Part shown: positions 1 to 3,698 of the stretch, piece by piece | Layout of the letters: each line of letters opens with the position of its first letter | How positions within the stretch are numbered: position 1 is the stretch's first letter | DNA from: JBDTGE01 sp050742975 | GTDB taxonomy: Bacteria > Actinomycetota > Actinomycetes > Mycobacteriales > Jatrophihabitantaceae | Direction: 5' to 3' | DNA: 5,960 bases | NCBI GenBank assembly: GCA_050742975.1 | Contig: JBOGDQ010000050.1 | Location: 1-5,960 of the forward strand | Notes under the pieces: generated by a model | The model's input: the letters and a program-made list of their open reading frames with translations, nothing else | Told to the model about the DNA's origin: nothing | Databases searched by the model: none | Made by a program: the position numbers and the translations under genes

Positions 1-28
1 CGGTCTCTGACGCGGTGTCGGGCCGGAC

Positions 29-823
29 TCAGCGGACGGGTGAGCCGCTCGGGCGGAACGAACTCCCGCCGGTCAGGTTCGGCAGCGCCGGGTTGGCCAC
101 CATCAGGCTGTTCAGCGTGGCCGCGACATCCCTGGGCGGCGTCCAGTCGTAGCGCGTTGCGGTGCCGTTCGTGGCGGTCGTCCCGCACGTGTAGTCGACG
201 ACGACCGGCTTGATCGTGGCGCCCGACCTCGAGGCGGCATAGATGACCAGCTCGCGGATCGGCAGCAGCGGGCAGTTCCTCATGGCCTGCTTGGTGGACG
301 CGGCGTTCAGGCTCGTGGCGATCTCCTCGGCCGCTGCGCCGCTGATGACGGTGACGTTGCTGTACCGCGCCTGGGCACCGACCGAGGCCGCCGCGTAACC
401 ACAGACCTGCATCGAGCTCACCGCACCGTCGTACAGCGGGCCGTCCGCGCCGAACTGTCCGGTCCCGCCGCCACCGGGCAGCATCAGGTGCAGCGGGACG
501 ACCGGGCACGGAGCGTGACCGGTGGGGTTGGCCGGGCTGGTGGCGTGACCCGGCGCCGGGCGGGTGGTGGTGGGCGTCGCCAGCGCGGCGGCACCGGGAT
601 GGCTGTGCCGGTTCGCCGACGGGGTGCCGGAGTTGCCGCCGGCCAGCACGGCGGTCCCAGCGCTGACCGCACCGACCACGACCACTGCCGCGGCGACCGA
701 GACCAGCCGCACCCGCCGATTGTGCCGCGCGGCGCGGGCGTGCGCGATGACGGCGCCCGGATCGATCGGCTCGCCCTCCCCGTCGCGCAGGAAGGAGCGC
801 AGCTCGGACTCGCTCGGGCTCAT
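29..823 (-). CDS. Single-pass membrane protein, putative regulator (anti-sigma-like) of the SigE-family sigma factor
   Basis: A 264-residue protein. Residues 1-38 are a charged cytoplasmic tail (DPGAVIAHARAARHNRRVR), about 39-62 form one hydrophobic helix rich in Ala and Val, about 64-104 are a Pro/Thr/Ser-rich linker, and about 105-264 form an exported domain with four cysteines (C106, C141, C184, C213) that could make two disulfides. The ATG start has a TAGGAGG Shine-Dalgarno six bases upstream and overlaps the sigma-factor stop by one base (TGATG), so the two are probably translationally coupled. Genes placed directly after SigE-family sigma factors in actinobacteria often encode single-pass proteins of this layout and are presumed to bind the sigma factor. 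That role is inferred here: the tail lacks the H-x3-C-x2-C zinc motif of classical ZAS anti-sigma factors, and I recognise no named domain in the exported part. It could instead be a sigma-dependent envelope protein. Confidence 0.75.
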   Translation of the reverse strand: MSPSESELRSFLRDGEGEPIDPGAVIAHARAARHNRRVRLVSVAAAVVVVGAVSAGTAVLAGGNSGTPSANRHSHPGAAALATPTTTRPAPGHATSPANPTGHAPCPVVPLHLMLPGGGGTGQFGADGPLYDGAVSSMQVCGYAAASVGAQARYSNVTVISGAAAEEIATSLNAASTKQAMRNCPLLPIRELVIYAASRSGATIKPVVVDYTCGTTATNGTATRYDWTPPRDVAATLNSLMVANPALPNLTGGSSFRPSGSPVR

Positions 824-1314
824 CAGTTGCCTCCTACCGAGAGTTCGACGCGCAGGCGGGACAGCGCGCGGGAGCAGGTGCTCTTGACCGTCCCGACCGG
901 CAGGCCGAGCGTGTCGGCGGTCTCCTGCTCGGGCAGGTCGCAGTAGTAACGCAGGACGATGACCGCGCGCTCACGCGGGTTGAGGCCGGACAGCAGGCGG
1001 CGCAGCTCGTCGCGGTCGTCGGAGGCGGTCAGGGTGTCGGGCGCGGGGGCCTCGGGCAGGAGCTCGGTCGGGCGCTCGCCCCACCACCTGCGCCGCGTCG
1101 AGTCGATGTGCGCGGTCACGAGCGTCTTGCGGGCGTAGGCGAGCGGCGCGTCGATGCGGTCCCACTTCAGGTAGACCTTGGTGAGCGCGGTCTGCACGAG
1201 ATCCTCTCCTCGCTGATGGTCACCGGTCAGCAGGCGGGCAGCGTGCAGCAGCGTCGCGCCGTTCGCCTCGACGAACGCGCGGAAGCCGGCACTGTCCTGC
1301 CGCGGGTCTGGCAA
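823..1314 (-). CDS. SigE-family RNA polymerase sigma factor (ECF type)
   Basis: A 163-residue sigma-70 family factor that directs RNA polymerase to a dedicated promoter set. Region 2 spans about residues 11-76, with GDHQRGEDLVQTALTKVYLKW (31-51) matching the region 2.1-2.2 core and the DSTRRRWW segment (71-78) ending region 2.4. Region 4 spans about 103-156, with the helix-turn-helix QETADTLGLPVGTVKSTCSRA (130-150). Length and motifs fit the actinobacterial SigE family (TIGR02983 type). The frame is open far upstream, but the start is placed at TTG 1314-1312: it has a strong GAAGGAGG seven bases upstream and gives the family's normal N-terminus (FRAFVEANGATLLHAARLLTGD). It lies 14 bases after the GNAT gene and overlaps the membrane protein that follows. 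The name refers to the protein family and does not imply orthology to mycobacterial SigE. Confidence 0.94.
   Translation of the reverse strand: MPDPRQDSAGFRAFVEANGATLLHAARLLTGDHQRGEDLVQTALTKVYLKWDRIDAPLAYARKTLVTAHIDSTRRRWWGERPTELLPEAPAPDTLTASDDRDELRRLLSGLNPRERAVIVLRYYCDLPEQETADTLGLPVGTVKSTCSRALSRLRVELSVGGN
830..836 (-). promoter_or_regulatory. Ribosome binding site of the anti-sigma-like gene
   Basis: Read on the minus strand this is TAGGAGG, six bases before the ATG at 823-821. It lies inside the last codons of the sigma-factor gene and supports the chosen start and tight coupling of the two genes. Confidence 0.8.
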
Positions 1315-1321
1315 CCTGTGG

Positions 1322-1329
1322 CCTCCTTC
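1322..1329 (-). promoter_or_regulatory. Ribosome binding site that fixes the TTG start of the sigma factor
   Basis: On the minus strand this reads GAAGGAGG, followed after seven bases by TTG at 1314-1312. It abuts the GNAT stop codon (TAG at 1331-1329). No other start in this frame has a comparable signal, so it decides against the longer reading of the frame. Confidence 0.85.
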
Positions 1330-1793
1330 TACAGCTGTGACGAGCCGGCTGCGCCGGAAAGTTCTCGCCACATGCGCCGGTGCGGGATCGGGTGCTGCTC
1401 GTCGGTGAAGACGGCGCCGTGGGGCCGGAAGCCGTGCCGCGCGTAGAAGGCGACGGCCGGCTCGCGGGCCTCGCACCACAGCAGCTCGGCACCGCGTTCC
1501 CGGACGACCTCGACGGCCCGCTCGACGACGCCACTGCCCAGCCCGCGATTGCGGTGCTCCGGAAGCGTGGCCATCTGGCGCAGCCGCCACGCACCGGGCC
1601 GGTCCGGCTGCCACGGGCACGGCTCGGGGTAGACGAAGCAGGTGCACAGCACCGCGCCGTCATCGAGCGCCGCGAGGTGCACGCCGCCGGGCAGGTCGTC
1701 GCCGGGGAGCGGGTCGCCGGGCGCGAGGTGCGGGCGCAGTACCGAACGCCGCAGCTCGCGCGTCGCCGCCTCGCCGACGATCTCGAACCTCAT
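1329..1793 (-). CDS. GNAT family N-acetyltransferase
   Basis: A 154-residue cytoplasmic acetyltransferase expected to transfer acetyl from acetyl-CoA to an amine; the substrate cannot be read from the sequence. Motif A is QMATLPEHRNRGLGSGVVERA (73-93), with the pyrophosphate-binding R-x-x-G-x-G-type loop at R81-N82-R83-G84-L85-G86. Motif B is VAFYARHGFRPHG (114-126). The C-terminal IPHRRMWREL (136-145) resembles the IPH-x-x-M ending of YjcF-like GNATs. The ATG at 1793-1791 overlaps the upstream membrane-protein stop by four bases (ATGA). This frame stays open upstream to about 3050, but that extension is arginine- and proline-rich antisense of other genes and has no GNAT features. Position in the sigma-factor operon suggests shared transcription; a functional link is not shown. 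Confidence 0.92.
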   Translation of the reverse strand: MRFEIVGEAATRELRRSVLRPHLAPGDPLPGDDLPGGVHLAALDDGAVLCTCFVYPEPCPWQPDRPGAWRLRQMATLPEHRNRGLGSGVVERAVEVVRERGAELLWCEAREPAVAFYARHGFRPHGAVFTDEQHPIPHRRMWRELSGAAGSSQL

Positions 1794-2239
1794 TTGCCGG
1801 GCTGGTACACCATCAGGAAGACGATCACGGCGAAGGCGATGCCGACGACGCCGCCCGCCGCGGCGATCCGCGCCGTCAGCGGCGCGACGGACTCCTGCTT
1901 GCCGATCAATGCGGTCGCCTTCTCGAGCGTCGGGGCGATCACGCCGAGAGCCAGCGCCACCGCGACCAACCACAGCAAGGCGGAGATCCAGATCCATGGC
2001 TCGCTGAACTTCGCCACCTCCTTGTGCGTGTACGCCGACTTCGATGACATCAGGCCGAAGCCGAAGATGATCACCAGCAGCGAGGCGTAGCTGTAGATCT
2101 TCACCATTCGCGATGAGGACGCGGTCGCTGTGCCGTCGCCCCTGCGCACCCCCCGCCCGGCTGTCGTCGCCGCATGGATGAGCGGGCCGACGGCGAAGAT
2201 CGCGAACAGCAAATGCAGCGCGAGCATGATTTTGAACAT
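1790..2239 (-). CDS. Four-helix integral membrane protein (DUF2269-like), first gene of the sigma-factor operon
   Basis: A 149-residue protein with four predicted transmembrane helices at about residues 3-24, 49-66, 82-104 and 124-145. A basic Ser/Thr-rich loop (25-48) lies between helices 1 and 2. Length, helix number and a His near helix 1 (HLLFAIFAVGPLIHAA) resemble small DUF2269/CopD-like membrane proteins, but I assign that family tentatively. Start at ATG 2239-2237; Met5 (2227-2225) is an alternative. Neither has a clear Shine-Dalgarno, which fits leaderless translation, common in actinobacteria. The stop overlaps the GNAT start by four bases. Function unknown. Confidence 0.78.
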   Translation of the reverse strand: MFKIMLALHLLFAIFAVGPLIHAATTAGRGVRRGDGTATASSSRMVKIYSYASLLVIIFGFGLMSSKSAYTHKEVAKFSEPWIWISALLWLVAVALALGVIAPTLEKATALIGKQESVAPLTARIAAAGGVVGIAFAVIVFLMVYQPGK

Positions 2240-2257
2240 GCGCCGAGGCTATCGGTT

Positions 2258-2275
2258 CGCCCGATCCGCCCGATC
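2258..2275. repeat. Perfect 9-bp tandem repeat in the divergent promoter region
   Basis: CGCCCGATC occurs twice head to tail (2258-2266 and 2267-2275). The first copy shares its CCGAT with an inverted repeat partner ATCGG at 2251-2255. The position upstream of two divergent transcription units suits a regulator site, but short GC-rich repeats also arise by chance. Confidence 0.5.
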
Positions 2276-2337
2276 CGAGCAGGACGTTTGTCGATGCCGG
2301 CCGATCGCGTTCGTCAGGAGAGTATGGACAATCGACA

Positions 2338-2344
2338 GAAGGAG
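2338..2344 (+). promoter_or_regulatory. Ribosome binding site selecting the GTG start of the DGPF/YCII gene
   Basis: GAAGGAG lies six bases before GTG at 2351. The in-frame ATG at 2324 has only an AGGAG three to four bases away, and would add nine polar residues (MDNRQKEQT) absent from typical family members, so the GTG is preferred. Confidence 0.7.
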
Positions 2345-2350
2345 CAGACC

Positions 2351-2683
2351 GTGCAGTTCTTGATGCTCGTGTGCCGGGACACCGCGCCGATCGACCCATC
2401 GGCAACGCCGGGCGGTGACGTCGAGGAGTGGGTCTCGACCATGGACGGACGGGGGCTGCGGCTGGCCGGCGACCGGCTGGCGTCCGAGGCCGAGGCGTCG
2501 GTGGTGCGGGTGCGCGGTGGGAAGGTGCTGGTGACCGACGGGCCGTTCCTGGAGACGAAGGAGGCGCTCGGCGGCTTCGACCTGCTCGAGTGCCGCGACC
2601 TGGCCGAGGCGATCGAGGTCGCCGCCGCGCACCCGTTCGCCGCGCTGGGAGTGATGGAGCTCCGCCCGATCTGGACGGGCTGA
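2351..2683 (+). CDS. YCII-related / DGPF-domain protein
   Basis: A 110-residue small cytoplasmic alpha/beta protein of the COG3795 (YciI-like) type. It begins with the family's usual first strand (MQFLMLVCRD), contains the hallmark DGPFLETKEALGGF (63-76), followed by a conserved-looking acidic helix (DLAEAIEVAAAHP, 83-95), and ends with MELRPIW (102-108). The length is normal for the family. The biochemical role is unknown; YciI relatives have a ferredoxin-like fold with a His-Asp pair suspected of catalysis. DGPF genes often lie next to ECF sigma-factor genes, classically ECF42. Here the nearest sigma factor is of the SigE type and lies on the other side of a divergent promoter. An alternative ATG start at 2324 is possible. 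Confidence 0.9.
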   Translation: MQFLMLVCRDTAPIDPSATPGGDVEEWVSTMDGRGLRLAGDRLASEAEASVVRVRGGKVLVTDGPFLETKEALGGFDLLECRDLAEAIEVAAAHPFAALGVMELRPIWTG

Positions 2684-2685
2684 CG

Positions 2686-2704
2686 TCCCCGGCACGCTCG
2701 GGGG
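2686..2704 (+). terminator. Weak hairpin after the DGPF/YCII gene
   Basis: CCCCG (2687-2691) pairs with CGGGG (2699-2703) around a seven-base loop, extended by one T-G wobble. It starts three bases after the stop codon. There is no following T-run, so it may be an attenuating hairpin or chance rather than a true terminator. Confidence 0.3.
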
Positions 2705-2753
2705 AGAATGCAGGTCGTTCGGAAGCTTCGAGTGCGCAGGGACGGTGGGTCGA

Positions 2754-3059
2754 ATGAGTGCGGACGTGGTGAGCGGTGAAGTCCCGCACGCTCGCACGGA
2801 GTGCTGGTGCTGCGGTGCGATCGATGACCCGGCCCGGCTCGTGCATCTGGGCAATCATCCGGAGGTGGCCGTGTGTACGCGCTGTGCGCGCTCGATCGCC
2901 AAGTGGGCGTGGGAGATCGAGGATCGGTCCAGGACGGGCCTCGCCGTCCGTGCGCGCGACCGCTTCCGCAGCGTGCGCCGGGCGGTGATCGCGCGCGGCT
3001 GGCATCGCAGCAGGTTCGTCGGTGGTCCGCTCCGCTGGCTCGGGCGGCACCTGCCCTGA
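2754..3059 (+). CDS. Small zinc-ribbon-like protein of unknown function
   Basis: A 101-residue protein. Cysteines C17, C19, C20 and C41, C44 form two pairs (CWCC and CTRC) about 20 residues apart, which suits a single zinc-binding knuckle or ribbon. Between them lies DDPARLVHLGNHPEVAV, and after them an acidic-aromatic segment (KWAWEIEDR, 50-58). The C-terminal third (about 63-101) is strongly basic, with 13 or so Arg, and could bind nucleic acid or a membrane. I recall similar small actinobacterial proteins with a HPEVAVC-x-x-C core but no assigned function. Start chosen at ATG 2754; GTG 2745 would add MGR, and neither has a strong Shine-Dalgarno. It follows the DGPF gene by 70 bases on the same strand, so it may have its own promoter. 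It converges on the SET gene. Confidence 0.75.
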   Translation: MSADVVSGEVPHARTECWCCGAIDDPARLVHLGNHPEVAVCTRCARSIAKWAWEIEDRSRTGLAVRARDRFRSVRRAVIARGWHRSRFVGGPLRWLGRHLP

Positions 3060-3107
3060 GCGTGCTCTCCGCCGGGACGTCCGCAGCCGCGTGACCGCCG
3101 CTGCCTG

Positions 3108-3174
3108 ATCACGTTTTCCCCGCCAGGCACCGGTTTCGGGGCTCCCGACCGACGCCCAGCGGGGAAAACCTGAT
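3108..3174. terminator. Long inverted repeat between convergent genes, probable bidirectional terminator
   Basis: Arms 3108-3123 (ATCACGTTTTCCCCGC) and 3159-3174 (GCGGGGAAAACCTGAT) are reverse complements at 15 of 16 positions, with the sole mismatch at 3112/3170. The 35-base spacer holds a second hairpin (TCGGG-GCT-CCCGA, 3136-3148, flanked by CGG/CCG). The element lies 48 bases after the zinc-ribbon stop and 47 bases after the SET stop, that is, midway between two convergent genes, where a shared terminator is expected. No U-tract follows the stem on either strand, as is usual in actinobacterial terminators. It could also be a dispersed genomic repeat. Confidence 0.65.
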
Positions 3175-3199
3175 GCGGCGACTCAGCCGCGTGCGGTGC

Positions 3200-3239
3200 C
3201 TCAGCGCGAGAGCGCCGCTCCTCAGCCCGAGAGCGCGGC
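3200..3239 (-). repeat. Tandem duplication of the 3' end of the SET gene including its stop codon
   Basis: 3200-3218 and 3221-3239 match at 17 of 19 positions with a 21-base period. Read on the minus strand in the SET frame, the second copy encodes ALSG-stop and the DNA beyond it encodes GAALSR-stop, so the stop codon is present twice in the same frame. This looks like a slippage duplication of the gene's tail. Confidence 0.7.
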
Positions 3240-3698
3240 GTCGATCAGAGGCTGGACGTCCGTCCCCCAGTGCCCGGCGTAGCGAAGCTGAAGTTCCGGG
3301 ATCCGCCAGTCGTCGCCGCAGACGAGTTGCCGACAGCGGTACGTCTCGCAGTGACACCGCAGCAGGAACCGCGGATCGGCGATCGCCGTCGCGTAGTCGT
3401 ACGTGAGCTCCTCGCCCGCTGGGACGTCACGCCTGATCGTGAGCGAGCCGTCCGTCCACCAGAGGTTCGGGTCGCAGCTGTGGTTGATCGGACCGTCGTG
3501 CGCGACCGGCGTCCCGCTCCCCATCGGACCGTCGGCGAAGACGCCTGTGCCGGCGATCGCGGACGGCCCGACCCGGACGTCAGCCAGCAGGGTCCGCGGC
3601 CCGTCGTCAGCCGGCAGGGTCCGCGGCCCGTCGTCAGCCGGCAGGGTCCGCGGCCCGTCGTCAGCGGGCGGGGTACGTGCCCCGTCGTCAGCCGGCAC
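3222..3698 (-). CDS. Compact SET-domain protein (putative protein-lysine methyltransferase) with repeat-expanded N-terminus
   Basis: A 158-residue protein. SET enzymes move methyl from S-adenosylmethionine to lysine. Seen here: VRVGPSAIAGTGVFA (41-55) with the G-x-G cofactor motif; INHSCDPN (71-78); GEELTYDY (95-102) with the catalytic-type tyrosine; and a post-SET C-x-C-x4-C (C115, C117, C122) which, with C75, can form the usual zinc site. WRIPEL..RY.GHW (131-144) matches small actinobacterial SET proteins. Oddities: only about 20 residues separate G-x-G from NHSC, where I would expect roughly 50 or more, so much of the SET core may be missing; and residues 1-38 are repeats of PADDGPRTL from a 27-bp DNA repeat. 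The GTG at 3698 overlaps the VWA stop by 11 bases and lacks a Shine-Dalgarno, implying coupled translation. No alternative ATG or GTG lies before the G-x-G motif. Activity is uncertain. Confidence 0.82.
   Translation of the reverse strand: MPADDGARTPPADDGPRTLPADDGPRTLPADDGPRTLLADVRVGPSAIAGTGVFADGPMGSGTPVAHDGPINHSCDPNLWWTDGSLTIRRDVPAGEELTYDYATAIADPRFLLRCHCETYRCRQLVCGDDWRIPELQLRYAGHWGTDVQPLIDAALSG
3487..3534. repeat. 12-bp direct repeat inside the SET coding region
   Basis: ATCGGACCGTCG occurs at 3487-3498 and at 3523-3534, exactly 36 bases (12 codons) apart. It encodes DGP followed by Met or Ile in both places. It lies exactly where the SET core appears shortened, so it is a candidate scar of slippage or recombination. 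Confidence 0.7.
3585..3692. repeat. Four 27-bp tandem repeats across the VWA-stop/SET-start junction
   Basis: Units lie at 3585-3611, 3612-3638, 3639-3665 and 3666-3692. The middle two are identical, the first differs from them at one base, and the last is degenerate but keeps the shared CCCGTCGTCAGC end. The 27-base period is nine codons, so the frame is kept, and on the minus strand it encodes (PADDGPRTL)n at the SET N-terminus. The last unit contains the VWA stop codon and overlaps the SET start region. Confidence 0.9.

Larger units (their letters stand above)
2240..2350. promoter_or_regulatory. Divergent intergenic region with probable promoters for both operons
   Basis: The 111 bases separate the leftward membrane-protein/sigma operon from the rightward DGPF/YCII gene, so both promoters should lie here. 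On the minus strand a TAGCCT hexamer (2246-2251) fits the TAnnnT -10 pattern and ends six bases before the ATG, which would suit a leaderless transcript. No convincing -35 is visible for either direction. A tandem CGCCCGATC repeat (2258-2275) and an ATCGG/CCGAT inverted repeat (2251-2265) are candidate operator elements. Promoter positions are inference. Confidence 0.45.

Noticed and set aside
823..1647. Long 274-residue version of the sigma factor
   Set aside because: The added N-terminus is out-of-frame GNAT sequence, and the TTG at 1314 has a strong Shine-Dalgarno and gives the standard family length.
2722..2729. Palindrome GAAGCTTC upstream of the zinc-ribbon gene
   Set aside because: An 8-bp palindrome alone is too short to call an operator, and the flanks do not extend the symmetry well.
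1329..3050. Single 573-residue minus-strand reading frame ending in the GNAT domain
   Set aside because: Only the last 154 residues look like a protein family. The rest is Arg/Pro/Ala-rich sequence antisense to, or out of frame with, the DGPF gene, zinc-ribbon gene and membrane-protein gene, which all have clear family or topology signals.
3108..3174. CRISPR repeat or degenerate array
   Set aside because: The arms resemble half of a type I-E repeat, but there are only two copies, in inverted orientation, with no regular spacers and no cas genes.
3585..3692. CRISPR-like array from the regularly spaced repeats
   Set aside because: The units are directly adjacent with no spacers and keep the coding frame, so this is a coding minisatellite.
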